From: Metopolophium dirhodum
Lineage: Eukaryota > Arthropoda > Insecta > Hemiptera > Aphididae
Direction of reading: 5' to 3'
NCBI RefSeq assembly: GCF_019925205.1
Contig: NC_083565.1
Coordinates: 30,408,241 to 30,472,240, forward strand
Length of the DNA: 64,000 bases
Numbering within the stretch: the first letter of the stretch is position 1; each line of letters starts with the position of its first letter. The translations under genes were made by a program, and so were the position numbers. A model generated the notes under the pieces. That model was not told where the DNA came from and made no database searches. It saw only the letters and a list, made by a program, of their open reading frames with translations. This document shows, in pieces, positions 21,951 through 33,829 of the stretch.

Positions 21951-22190
21951 TTATTGTCCGTCATTTACAATTGCTTCCAAGATATTGGGACGATGTTGTC
22001 TCATTCTGTCGATTTCATCCAAAGCGTCAACGTTACAGAATATCTTGCCCGTTATTTTTGAAGCGTCCAATTCTTCGATACGTAGTCCATCGAGGCTACG
22101 AACTCTACTAATGATGACGTACGCTTGACCTTGTACGAATAGTTTCTGTCCCAAGTAAACGACAGCATAATCGACTGTGGTATACTAAGT
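21951..22190 (-). pseudogene. Helitron helicase, C-terminal fragment
   Basis: The minus strand encodes VDYAVVYLGQKLFVQGQAYV, then IISRVRSLDGLRIEELDASK and a tail with NVDALDEIDRMR. QGQAYVALSRVRS-type sequence is the last conserved helicase motif of PIF1-like Helitron helicases. The segment is only about 80 residues, and the upstream helicase motifs are absent. On the minus strand a C-terminal piece should lie at lower coordinates than the N-terminal piece at 18655-19480. The opposite order shows these are separate insertions or a rearranged element. Confidence 0.75.
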
Positions 22191-22359
22191 ATAGTTGGAA
22201 TAGTTGGATTTACCGGTATCACTGCAGGCTTACTCCTGATCCTCGTATCCTCGTATCCAAGTGAGTGGGTTCACAGTAGTAGTTACTGATCCAGTCGACT
22301 GCTTCGTAGACATAAACAAAAAGTTATGTGACAAGATATACTGCGTGCGATAATTATTA

Positions 22360-22996
22360 AAATATTGATATCGTGCGGCGGGAGGTTTCGCGACGGGAGC
22401 GCGGACAACGGCGACGATCGCAGCGAACTTGACGATCAGCGGCGATTTGGTAGCATAATACTGTGCGTACCGGCGATGATACTCGGCGGCGTAAATGCGG
22501 ACGACCGTTCACTACTGTGTGAGGTTCTTTGGCTTCAACAATACAGTCGTAAGCTGTATCACTGCAGAAGCACACAGTGGAAACGGAGTTTTTACGGCGA
22601 CGTAGTGGGGACAATCCTTTGCTATACGGGGATCTACAGCTTGAGCTGTACATTCCTATTTTGCTGTACCACTGCAGAATCCGTAAAGGGGGATGCCGGG
22701 AGTTCCTCTGCAACGCTGATTATTTTTTTCGGCGAGTAATGGTTAGGTTAACCCGCCTTGACCCAGGGAAACCCTTCGTACCTTTACTTCCTCGGAGATG
22801 CCTACCTGGAGGTCCATGTCCCAAAATGGCAACGGATTATTGTATTGTCATCCAAGACCAAGGTCAATACCAATTTTCAGAATTTTTCATCTTCAAAAAG
22901 TGCCTCAAATCGAGCGCGCAAGATTTGATTACAGACGGACGTGAAAGCGATCTTAAGAAAAGTGTTAATAAAAAGGGAGGTCAATAAAAAAAAAAA
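22360..22996 (+). other. CpG-rich patch ending in AATAAA-poly(A), unidentified
   Basis: This G+C-rich block has overlapping open frames on both strands and ends at 22984-22996 in CAATAAAAAAAAAAAA. A tail of that form suggests a reverse-transcribed insert (SINE-like or processed transcript) on the + strand. Two related words, GCTGTATCACTGCAGAAGC (22551) and GCTGTACCACTGCAGAATC (22663), lie about 112 bp apart. No domain is recognised in any frame. Confidence 0.4.
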
Positions 22997-23125
22997 ATGG
23001 AAGTGACTCTGCTGAACAGTAGGTTACAATTGGTCACTGTTATGGATAGTATTAAATTTGAATTCAATGATATAATATCATTGTATACGAAAAACAATTT
23101 TAAGTGGAGACGATTTGTCAGCCTA
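22997..23125 (-). repeat. Repeat R1, right-end fragment, inverted
   Basis: GTGACTCTGCTGAACAGTAGG, AAATTTGAATTCAATGATAT and TACGAAAAACAATTTTAAG follow the inverse order of the R1 right end. Confidence 0.65.
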
Positions 23126-24330
23126 GGATATTGTATACTATACTTATATTGATATTATTAAATATTATTAATACCGTAGCCGGTTAAGGTGAATTATTAT
23201 TATTTGTTTATTATCATATTTGTATATGATAATATATTTTAGACGTTTCAATTACCCACGAATAATATTTTTAAAATAGGTATATATATTACAAGTTACA
23301 ACGAATTAAGAACGATATTGCAAAAATTAATTGCCGGAAATCATTAGTTTTTAACTGAAAACGACAGGGAAGTCTGAACTTGGCAGTCAGTCTTATTTTT
23401 AAGTTATATATATCATTGCCAATTGAAATTTTTGGTATTTTCATATGTACCAGGTGTGGTCACTCGCACACTGCGCTTGCTCGAACAATTATTAAAATCA
23501 AAAACATCCCTCGACTTGTTATGTAAAACCACCATGGGTGGGTTGTCAGAATTATTTTTGTATCATCAATTTTAAAACGTTGATTTACCTAGATTAAAAA
23601 AAAAATGAATTTGTAATACTTAAGCTCGGTAAACTTTAAGCGTTGTACGATTGCGTACAACACCGAAAATCGTGAACTTCGTAAGGCTATACCATAAAAA
23701 CCAATGATTTGCAGGTAGGCGAGTTTTGGACAAGTACCTACATAGGTAACTTATAATAATTCATATTGTAAATTAATTAGGTACCAAAAAAATATAACTT
23801 CTCAAACACTGTGTCTATTGGCACTGGCGGGAGAATGTATTAGAATGTCTATAAACTTGCGGACCAGTTTGTATAGTTAAATTTGGCATGCGAACTATAA
23901 TTGAAATAGAAAACCAGAATAGGTGCATTGCAGATCACAAAGATGTCTGTAAAAGAACATACGATTTATAAATATACCTATAAGTATACTGAGTATAATA
24001 CTATAATATATAAATTCTTTGGATTTATCATAGTAAATAATATATTTTATAATATCTATGGCAATCGTCAATTGTCGAAATTCGTCGGCGACGGTTAAAA
24101 ATTCTAATAACATCAGCAAATACTATTGTATTATAAATATAATATACCTATTGTATATTTTGATTTCAGTGAACAAAAAAATAAAAGGCCACAAATATAA
24201 ACGGACAGTTCGTTAAACCGTATATATTATAATGTAAGTTTTAACACAAACTCGCAAATTTCGTTATGATCAGGTTATTTTCATAAAATATTTCGATACT
24301 TTCAAGTTTCAGTTCATCGGAGTGAGATGA
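23126..24330. other. No recognised gene
   Basis: A+T-rich. Upstream flank of the possible first exon at 24335. Confidence 0.45.
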
Positions 24331-24334
24331 TTAG

Positions 24335-24415
24335 ATGAAGATGGATGAAGATAGCAGTTTCTTCGCCGATGGCGGCACTCTAGCTACGTTTCACCGGAAG
24401 AGTAGATGTTTACGA
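24335..24415 (+). CDS. Possible first coding exon of an unknown gene
   Basis: An ATG opens 27 codons (MKMDEDSSFFADGGTLATFH, then RKSRCLR). They run directly into a consensus donor, CGA|GTAAGTTTC, in phase 0. The G+C content of the exon is clearly above its surroundings and CpG is present. The next exon was not found within the following kilobases. The peptide is not recognised. It is a credible first exon but unproven. Confidence 0.4.
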
Positions 24416-25915
24416 GTAAGTTTCTTTTCATATTATTACCTTCTATTTTACATTTACTTTTTAAACTTAAATTAAATATTTATTGCCACGGACAATCTGT
24501 TAACTAGGTGGCGTAGAAGCATTTATAAGTTTAATCCCAATAGCGCAATTTATAAAATACGCGAGACCGTCTTCGTTTCTCCACACCAAGTTTAATACGC
24601 ACCTTTTTGCATGTTATACAATACGCCGGGTATCACCTTAGGTTTGCGCGAAGTATTTAACCCAATATAATATTATTAATCTTTATATTTTATATTTTTA
24701 CATACATAAATACATTATACACCTCATATATTTTATTAGCATACTTACACCTTTTTTAGTGTAGTTTATACCCTAGATGGTTATAGATATAGGTATTAAA
24801 TGTCTTACAATTATATATTTTACTATAATTATTAATTTCATTATAATATAATATAACAATACACTTTAAATTAAATTAGTTGTTATCAAGACAGACAGTC
24901 TTAAAACATACTCTTTTCTGGACGTTTTCAAAACGTATTATGCTAAAAAAAAATTGCACAGTTGTCGTAGCATTCAGTTTCTATATCGACCCGTGTGACA
25001 TAAAATAGGAACTATTCTTGTTTTTTTAAATAGTTTTTTCGAAAAATTTATGTAACGTGTATAGCTCATATAATTATGAATTTATAGTTAATGGAAATGC
25101 GGATGTTTATACTTCATAGATATTTTTTTAGTTAATAATCGTGTAAATAATTTGATTAAATAATCAGGTACCTACTCATCACTAGTATCAATTTTATTAT
25201 ATTACGTGTAAAATCACCGACACAAGGTGCATACTGCATTTAAAAAATTAAAAACATAAAATAAAATATAAAATAATGTTGTAGTAGAAGCTAGAAACTG
25301 TAGTTTATTCTTATTTATAATCCAATTAATGTAACCGAGAATGTAACAATTGAATTCATCATTGAATGATTATTCAGAGATCACTTGGGGATAAATGTAA
25401 ATTAAATTAAAAATAATTAAAAAACATTTTGTGAAAGGAACAAGATTACTGCTAATATTTAAATCTTAATTATTATTAACAAATAAATACAAATAATAGA
25501 TATTTTAATAGCTTTTTACTATTAACACTCAGTGTAAATATATTTTCTGATCGACTTACCTATATGTCAGTACCTTCTATAAAATAATTATTCATATCAA
25601 ATAATCCTAACAATTTAATGCAAGGATTCTCATAAATAGATCTTACAGCAGCCTTAAAACACCAAAAATACATTTGTACATCATTTACAAAATTTTAGTT
25701 CCCTATTATGGTGTGGGTATTAATACAAACAATATATTGCTATTCGAAAACACAATTTCGTATACCTATTATTATTTACTAAATACCTACAATTAAACTA
25801 AACTAAAAATAAATATATGATTACATACTGGGTGCCTATAATATAATATTATATATGAAAATTGAATCTTTATTACAAATACTTATCGTTTACACAGACC
25901 ACAAGAAAAAATAAT
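24416..25915. other. No recognised gene; possibly intron
   Basis: Only A+T-rich DNA follows the donor at 24416. No repeat terminus or exon was recognised before the R1 fragment at 25920. Confidence 0.4.
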
Positions 25916-25919
25916 TAAA

Positions 25920-25990
25920 AATATTAAAAAAATAAAGAACACATCATTGTAAAATTAATAGAGTCATCGATCCGCTCAGAATCTAAAATT
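25920..25990 (-). repeat. Repeat R1, left-end fragment, inverted
   Basis: ACACATCATTGTAAAATTAA, TCATCGATCCGCTCAGAATC, then TAAAATT. Confidence 0.65.
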
Positions 25991-26429
25991 ATAGACTTGG
26001 AGTTTTAGAAATATAGTTGGTATTATAGTATTTGATGAATTTACTGTATACGTTTATGGCTTTATGTCAACTCTAAAATACAGTTATCACATTTTTATTT
26101 AATAATTCATAAAATACAATATACTCTAAGCGACAAACCAATAACTAATAATAAATTTATTACGTACTTACATTTAACTTACCGTGGCACAATCTATAAA
26201 GAAGTGTAGCTTATAATATTATGTAGTGTACCGACTAGACTCTAGTTACTTAACTAGACTCTTCGTATGAACAAGAAAAACTGATAATACTCAATAAATA
26301 TTAATGATACAATTATTATTTGGTGTAGAATCTACATATTATATATGAAAAAAAAAAATAGAAATAATCCAACAATATTGTAATAATGCATTCGTGTCAC
26401 TTATTGACGTATGTTATGTGTTAACGCTG

Positions 26430-26494
26430 CTGCGGACCTCCAACATGAGTATCACAGACCCCAGGGGGCCGCGGACCACAGGTTAAGAACCGCT
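26430..26494 (-). mobile_element. Solo hAT-type terminus
   Basis: The inverse of this stretch reads CAGCGGTTCTTAACCTGTGG, then CCGCGGCCCCCTGGGG. This is the familiar end of Charlie-like hAT elements. The opposite end was not found. Confidence 0.55.
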
Positions 26495-26553
26495 GTACCT
26501 ACTAGCTGAATACTATTTTCTTAAGTTTGTAAATTAAAAACTGTTTGGTAATT

Positions 26554-27632
26554 ACTAGGGCTAGGGACTTTATGCCCTTAAATACCTTAAAATATGCATG
26601 CACTTATGCCCTGGAAAATGACTAATATTAATATGCTATTAAAATATGCATTAAAAAAAATCATAATACCTATTGAATAAAACCTTTTTATTTTAATATC
26701 TAAATAATATTTTCAAAATTATTAATTGTAATTTATAATAAAAATCTTTTATAAATAATAATATAAATATTTGATAATTTTTTTTCTTCTTACATTGAGT
26801 TTTAGTGAATCACGCATGTGGTTTATCAATAAGTAACAATGCGAGTGATCGGCGAGGAACACAAACACCAATTTTAAAAATATTTATTTTCTATAAATAA
26901 AACCATCATACTAATATCACAAGTCCAGGAAATCTATTTAAAATTAGAATTTTTTTATTTTATTATAAATCTTACACCTATATATTATAAAAAAAAATTT
27001 TGTTATGCACTTATAAATATAAAATGGTCAAATATGCAAAATATTAAACTATAAATTGTACTGCCATCAATAAACAATTATCAGATTCTTGATGAATTCT
27101 AATCCCGGAGTTGCTGAAAATTAGATTTTTAAATTGAAAATCAATGTGTTCATCGTTTAACTCTGTAAGTAATAGGCCTTTTGTATGTTTATTTTTAAGA
27201 ATAAAATCAATTGTATGAGGTTAAGTTTTTAATTACATATTACGTATATAGTAGATGTAGTACCATAGTCTAGTATATAGTCTTGGTATAAAGTTTAACT
27301 GCCTGCAGCTGTAATGGTTAACTTTTTCGCACATATTTTTTAAGCGTTTTCATGTGAATACATTTATTAATCTAAAAAATAGAATGCAATTTCCATAAAA
27401 AAAAATATACAAAAATCAAATATAACGTTAATTTTGTTGATATTTCCGGTTTCGTTGAATTGATAGGTTTTTTTAAAAAGAAGGTTACCGCTACACGTTA
27501 TCCCTTAATATTAAATATTTGGTGATTACTGGTAATTGTTAATCGCTTCTCAACATTTAAACTTACTAACCGGGAAGCGGTTACTAGACCCAAAGTTGGT
27601 CATGGTAACCAGTAACCGGTTTCAAGCCCTAG
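26554..27632. mobile_element. Possible non-autonomous hAT-type element(s)
   Basis: The left border has CTAGGGCTAGGGACTTTATG. The right border, inverted, reads CTAGGGCTTGAAACCGGTTA. Subterminal words differ (ATGCATATTTTA on the left, GGTTACTGGTTACC on the right), so these may be ends of two different elements. The right terminus resembles that at 4341-4359. Confidence 0.4.
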
Positions 27633-27720
27633 GTTCATCTAATAGGTTTTGAAAATCCTTAGTTTCTAAAAAACATTATATAATCAATTTTTAATCGATT
27701 GAAAATTATATTTAGATAAT

Positions 27721-29445
27721 CAAAACGTACTTATTCCAGTTTTACGCCAAAACGTACTATTGTCCATGTTAAAAGAATAGGCACTAATCATTAACTATAC
27801 CAAAACGAACTATTTCTGTAAATTATTCCAAAACGTACTTTTTTTTACGTTATGTCAAAACGTACTATAGCCCGTGTTGTAGGTATAGGGAAATAAAATA
27901 GTTAATCTAATGCGTACTAAAATATAATTTATAATTTATAATATTAAGTTATTATCACAATCATTAAGTTTGAAATTAAATTAAAAATATAATCCTAGAT
28001 TATTAAACACATTTGAGTCGTTTTTAATAGAAATAATATATTATTAAATAATTTAAAAAATCTTCCTTGTCTTCAAAATTACTTGTCTATAAGCGGTTTA
28101 TTTATATTGATAATGAATATGTTCCCGCGAATATTTTCTATGACCACGATGCAGTTATTGTTTGTTGCTCGCTTAGTCGCACGACGCACACTCGCATTGT
28201 TTTATAATAATAATATTAAAAATATTATAAAATATAAAATATGAATACAAAGAGAAGATCTAGAAATCTGGTGGAAGCCGCAATTAAAATGAACGTAAGT
28301 ACATATTATACATTAATTTATTTTAATAGCTATATTAGTAGATAATTTATACTGTATTCTTAATTTATTATAATATGCTTATATTCTTTACTCTATGGTT
28401 TATAAGCAATAACTTTATAGGTAGTATAATCTATATCATCTGTTAAACATGTCAAATATAAGTTAAGACAGTAAACAATTATTACCTACATTAATGAAGT
28501 TGATTTAAAGTATGTGTTATTTGTAATTTCTTGTATGCACCGTCAACCTGATATAATAGTTAGGTACAAAAATCAAAATTCTACTCGATGTACCTACACA
28601 GTACCTACACTTCGTACCTAGGTAGTCAAAAAAGTATTAAATTAATATATTTTTTTTAATAACCTAGGTACCTATTTAGTTTGTATACATCATAGAGCAT
28701 TGACACATATTTTTAGTATATTTATTCAGTAGGTATGTAAATTAATATTAGAAATTCAGTAGATGTAGAAAATAATACAGCTTTTGACTCTCAAATTAAT
28801 TTACATGCTGAATATTATAATATTATAATATATTAATAATAAATTAAATTAGCTGAACCACAATAATATGATTAACTGTATTTTATACACTTTTCAGGAG
28901 ATGCAAAAAAATAAAAACCATTTAAATATATATACCACTATAGTCATTGATTTAAATATCTACTTATTATTCAGAAACTTAATATCATATGAGTTATTAA
29001 CTACCAAATAATTGGAGATACGACATTGGAATTAAGTATTTACGACTTACGTGTCATATATTAAGCATATCATTTTTGAATGATGGTAAAAAATGTTAAA
29101 ATGCAAAAACAATAAATTGGAAATTAATAATATTTTTATTTTGGAAAAAGTACATTTTGGAGTACATTTTATTAGGTTTTCCAAAACGAACTATTTCCAT
29201 TAAATTTTCCAAAACGTACTATTTCCATTAAATTAATGGAAAAGGTTTTGGATTATTGTACATTTTTATATGACAAAAAAATAGGGTTTATACTTAAAAA
29301 ATGATTTTTTTTTTTTTTAAAAATCGCTTTAACTCATTATACTTTACATTTAAAGTGCTCCAGTTAATTGACAATGGTTATCGAAAAGAAGGTACAGAAA
29401 ATCGCTTCTCCTGAAAAATCAGTATTTTGGCAATAGTACGTTTTG
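27721..29445. mobile_element. Element bounded by arrays of CCAAAACGTACTAT words
   Basis: CAAAACG(T/A)ACT occurs at about 27722, 27746, 27801, 27829 and 27857 on the left. On the right it is at 29184 and 29212 in the same orientation and once inverted (AGTACGTTTTGG at 29428). Spacing is irregular, 25-55 bp. Such repeated subterminal sites usually bind a transposase. A short first exon with a donor (28241-28294) lies inside. No transposase body was recognised. Confidence 0.5.
28241..28294 (+). CDS. Possible first coding exon inside the motif-array element
   Basis: ATG opens 18 codons (MNTKRRSRNLVEAAIKMN) that end exactly at a consensus donor, AAC|GTAAGTA. The peptide is basic and has no recognised domain. 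Upstream (28130-28200) is a CpG-containing patch that could be a promoter. The next exon was not identified. Confidence 0.4.
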
Positions 29446-29578
29446 GATTTCCACCCCTCAAATATTCAGTACCTGATCAATAAAAATATGTTTTTCTTTA
29501 ACAATATTATAAAAAGTAAATTTGATAACAATATTTGTTCTTTGGTCAAAAAACTTGAGAATTCAATACAAATGTTCA

Positions 29579-29713
29579 GCGTATTACATTATTACATTTT
29601 TATTACATTATTACATTGTTATTAGTTTATTACATTAATACATTATTGCGTTATTATATTATTACATTGTTATTAAATTAATACATTATTACGTAATTAC
29701 ATTATTAAATTAT
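29579..29713. repeat. TTACATTATTACATT-type minisatellite
   Basis: Short units of ATTACATT and variants (ATTGTTATT, TTAATACATT) repeat for about 135 bp. Confidence 0.8.
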
Positions 29714-30040
29714 TACCACAGTATATGCAAATACAAATATACAATATACAATATGACATTATTTCAGCGCAAAAGTAAAGTTAGAAGGTATATAATCTAT
29801 ATGCTCTAAGACATACGACCGCGAAACGGCACATAACAGCTGGTGGCGAAGAGCCGATGGTACAGTGCATGAAATACGTGAAGCAAACCTACACTAACTT
29901 GGTACAAACAGCAATGGAGGACACGATAAACAGTTTCAGAATCCTGGCCGGACACAATAGTACTAGCGAACATGGGAGTGAGATAACAGGGGGAGGGGAG
30001 GAGGCTTTTAAAAATCTTTTAAACTCTATAATATTGGTAC
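29714..30040. other. G+C-richer flank of the 227-residue ORF
   Basis: 29857-30000 has open frames on the + strand and is less A+T-rich than its surroundings. On the minus strand it would be 3' of the ORF at 30043. A TTTAAAAGATTTTTAAAA stretch lies at 30007-30024. No protein is recognised. Confidence 0.35.
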
Positions 30041-30042
30041 AT

Positions 30043-30726
30043 TTACTGGTCTATCATGTCAATAGAACCACAACAGCAAAACAACCGCCTGACGAATTTC
30101 TTCGTCCAACGCCAAAACGAACGACGTGAACGTCCGTGTTTGACCACGGTTACAGACCCTCCATCCGTGTTTTTCGTCGTATTCGAAATCTGCAACTCTG
30201 GAGCATCACCAGCCAAATTTGGACGCGCGGGAATATTCGTCGTAGATATACACAGACTGCCATCCAGCAAACTCTTGGAATCATGAATTTCCGATGATTC
30301 CGGTCTCTGCGTATCGCTGGTGATCTGCCAAAACTTTAAATTTGGCGTTGATCGCCACCCCATATCTGCAGGTGTCTCGCCAGCTGAATTTGGACACACG
30401 GGAATATTTGGCGTAGATACACACAGCCTGCCGTCCAGCAAACACTTGCAGGAATCACGATTTCCCGATGATTCCGGTCTCTGTATATCGCTGGTGACCT
30501 GCCGAAACTTTAAATTTGGCGTTGATCGCCACCCAATCTCTGTCGATTTGGCTGAGGACATTTTACCCATTACGGTTATGTTAGGCAAAGATGCATATCT
30601 TTTATGGACCCGTAAACTTTTCATATCCCTGCAGCTATCAGCCAAAGGTTTTGGTATGTTTTTTCGTAAATCAGCGAAAATCAGCTGCATCATTTCACTC
30701 TCGGGTGTGATGTTGATATCGGACAT
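30043..30726 (-). CDS. Unidentified 227-residue protein with internal repeats
   Basis: An intact intronless frame starts MSDINITPESEMMQLIFADL. Two copies of a 58-residue unit begin GWRSTPNLKF at residues 65 and 123. They share RPESS, LLDG and a Cys-x-Ser-Thr-x-Asn-Ile-Pro segment. A weaker, partial third copy precedes them. At DNA level the period is 174 bp, so the duplication kept the frame. The C-terminus is strongly basic and cysteine-rich (RRSFWRWTKKFVRRLFCCCG), a shape often seen in palmitoylated or membrane-associated tails; this is inference. No signal peptide. The G+C content exceeds the flanks. The protein is not recognised and may be lineage-specific. Preserved frame over an internal duplication argues for selection. 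Confidence 0.6.
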   Translation of the reverse strand: MSDINITPESEMMQLIFADLRKNIPKPLADSCRDMKSLRVHKRYASLPNITVMGKMSSAKSTEIGWRSTPNLKFRQVTSDIQRPESSGNRDSCKCLLDGRLCVSTPNIPVCPNSAGETPADMGWRSTPNLKFWQITSDTQRPESSEIHDSKSLLDGSLCISTTNIPARPNLAGDAPELQISNTTKNTDGGSVTVVKHGRSRRSFWRWTKKFVRRLFCCCGSIDMIDQ

Positions 30727-31564
30727 ATTTATCTGATAATATATAAGCAGAGTAATTAATAAATTATACGGAAAAAACGTTTTAACTAATTGTTGACCTC
30801 AGGAATGAAAAATAATTCGTAATGAAGACAAGAAATGAATATTGACACAGCTACGAATTGTATATTTTTCAAACATTCATGGCAACGAGATTTTTGTTGT
30901 TTGTGTAAATCTGAAAGTTTCTATTATTAAAAGGGGATATTAATTATTTGTTAAAATTTTGTTTTTTTAGTTATACTGATCAAGAATACAAAACTAAAAA
31001 TATTTATTAATGTTTAAATAAAATCTATTATTTGTAAATTTGGAAAATAATACTAGATATTTATGACCAAAGAAAATTAGAATATACAAATCTAAATATT
31101 TTGCTGTTTTGAAGGATTATGCGGAGTTGCGGTGCACAGTGGGATATTTTCATAAAAACCCGGCCAAAATATTATAATATAAAGATTAACCAAAATTTGA
31201 ATTTTTCTTTTTTCTCTGTGAAATAGAAACGATAAAATCAAATGACATACACATGGGCACGCATATGTACGAATGTTTATTATAAACTGTACAATATTCA
31301 TAATAATTCATAGTTAACAAATCCTTTAATAATATGCTAAACATCGGATGATATAACAACTGATGCGCAATATTAGTCATAATTTATAATCATATTATAT
31401 TTAATCATAATTCATAATCCGATTTCAGAATTTAGAAGCGGAGTTTGAATCTTCGTTCTAGACTATTTAGTTCTTACAGTCCTTCTGGATCTAACAGCAG
31501 GTAAGTCTTCATAACGATTGACAGCCTATTTAATAGAAGTTTATGATTATATTATAATCAAAAA
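30727..31564. other. No recognised gene
   Basis: A+T-rich upstream flank of the 227-residue ORF. Minus-strand open frames at 31092-31380 look like chance. Confidence 0.45.
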
Positions 31565-31960
31565 TAAGGATCCCGGTATATCGTTACAATAGCAGTTTAA
31601 AAATACATAGGCACAATTTTTTTTTAGAAGTATTTAAAGTTCAAATTTTGACAACTATGTTGTAGTTAAAAATTTATAAAATGTTCAGCTATTATAGCTA
31701 AGGATTGGAAATTAAAAAGAAGGTTCCACGTAAATAGGTTATATATAAATTACTTTATTCACAATAATATCATCAAATATACTTAGTAATATCAATATAT
31801 CATAGGCTGACTGACTGTCTTCGCTCAGAATCGTTTTTATTATACAATTATACTATATAAATATCATTGAATTCAAATTTAACACTATCCCTTACAGTGA
31901 CCCACTTGTAACCTACTGTACAGCAGAGCGACACCCACTTGCCCACTTTTTTTACTTTGT
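31565..31960 (+). repeat. Repeat R1, shorter copy
   Basis: GGATCCCGGTATATCGTTAC, CATAGGCACAATTTTTT and GGCTGACTGACTGTCTTCG, then CTCAGAATCG at 31823, and the right end with CCCACTTGTAACCTACTGTA. Confidence 0.75.
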
Positions 31961-32231
31961 CCCTTATTGTATTCATGGTCAATACATGTGAACCTTTTAA
32001 AAATTTACATAAAAACAATATTATCGTAATTATGTTTAGTATAATAATATGCTGATCCAATTATATCATCATAAGATTCTCCAAATATTAATTATAAGAC
32101 TTCAGAACTTAATAATAAAAGGATGTGATAGTAATCTTACTTAGACAGGTTTTTCAATTTTCAAGTTGGTGTTTTAAAAAGTCCATTTTGCTGGGTATTA
32201 GCCGTAGAAAAAATAAAACGTCAGATGGTTT

Positions 32232-33389
32232 TCAATTAGTGTTGGGTATTGTATTATTTGTGCAACATGTTCGATTTTCCAAATAAGACTTAAGTAATTT
32301 GTATGCAACTCCCCTTATGCCTATATTTTCCAATTTTAATAACAATAAGTTATGATCAACAGTATCAAAAGCTTTTTTTAGATCTAAGAAAACAACAAGC
32401 TTATATTTTTTATCTGTTTTTATATGTGAAATTAATATAGTTATTGCGTCTTCAGTGCTTCTTCTTTCCCGAAAGCCAAATTGTGAACTAGACAGTAAAT
32501 TATTTTTATTTAAGAAATTAGTTATTCTAGTATAGATGCATTTTTCAAAAATTTTTGCAATATTAGATATTAAAGAGATTGGTCGATAATTATTGGGATC
32601 TAATTTGCATCCAATATTTTTATATATAGAAACAATATCAGCGTGTTTAAATTCACTCGGAAAATAATTTTTTTCTACAAATGAATTAAACATACACGAT
32701 AAAGGTTTAGAGATTATAGAATGTTTGGATTTTAATAATTCTACACTAATTTTATCGGCACCTGGAGCTATATTATTTTTAAGAGAAAAAATGTTTGATA
32801 TTATTTCATCTGGACTAATTGGCTCGAAAAAAATAGAATTTAAAGAATAATTGCATTTAGTTTTTAATTTGGCTTCCACAGAAGGTATTTTAGAAGCAAG
32901 TTTAGGACCTATATTTACATAATGATTATTTAATTTATTACAATCAATGTCGATAACAGTTTTCTTCTTATTAATTTTTAAATAATTGCAGAGTAATTCC
33001 CATTGTATTTTAGGATTTTTTTTGTGAATAATATTAATTTGTTTTATAAAGTGATTTTCACGTGAAATTTTGATATAATGCCTAATTTTTGATTTGTAAA
33101 ACAATCCTAGAGATTGTTTTTTTCTAATTAATTTATTACGTATTTTTATAGAAGCAATAATTCCTTTTGTAATCCAAGGATTACAAACTGTTTTCGACAA
33201 AGTTGTTTTAATAAAATTATAATTATTTTGGTTATTAAAATATTTCGATAAAAATATATTTACATACTTACTATAATCCTGCGATGGATTTCCATCCGTG
33301 GTTACAGCAAGTCCGTTGGTCGTTTGATGTAACACTCCTTCCCCCCTACGTCTGTCATGATTTAGCGTCAATTCGCTATTGCATGACAA
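32232..33389 (-). pseudogene. LINE reverse transcriptase, truncated at both ends
   Basis: The 385-residue open frame is the linker and N-terminal half of a CR1/jockey-type non-LTR reverse transcriptase. Recognisable parts are PWITKGIIASIKIRNKL, the 'fingers' block (FKHADIVSIYKNIGCKLDPN, NYRPISLISNIAKIFEKCI), QFGFRERRSTEDAI and motif A (LVVFLDLKKAFDTVDH). Homology ends soon after SYLENR (about 32290). The motif with the YxDD catalytic aspartates and all downstream domains are therefore missing. The first 35 residues (before about 33290) look foreign to the LINE. The frame contains no stop, so the truncation is probably recent. Confidence 0.8.
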
Positions 33390-33825
33390 ATTTCAGGGAG
33401 AGTGCCAGCGATGCGACCAACAACTTTTCAGTTCAGCCGGCGAGTGTGAATTAATTATGCTCGTCGATCGTATTTAATAACTAATAAAATTATTCTAGAA
33501 TATTCGATAGACGTCATACGTTATCTACGGTTTTCCTCATATAAGTAAAAATACCACATAGATAATTATAATAAAATATTTGTTGACCTACATATTATTT
33601 CTACATACATTTATTTTAAATATTATTACTATAATGTATATATTCGTAATATAACATATAATCTACGCAAAAATATATAAATATATTTGTTAAAAACATA
33701 TATATTTGTATTGGTATATTGGGTCTTGAAAATAATATAAAATAATTTTTTGAGCAATCGTATTCTAAAATACGATCCCATGGATGATAATCTATGTACC
33801 TATTATCAAATTTTTTAAATACAAA
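33390..33825. other. No recognised gene
   Basis: CpG-containing patch at 33390-33480, then A+T-rich DNA with a short inverted repeat (CGTATTCTAAAATACGATC at 33758). Confidence 0.4.
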
Positions 33826-33829
33826 CTCA

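Noticed and set aside
22357..22713. Minus-strand frame over the CpG-rich patch
   Set aside because: Arg/Ser-rich translation typical of antisense CpG-rich DNA; the A-tail argues for the + strand.
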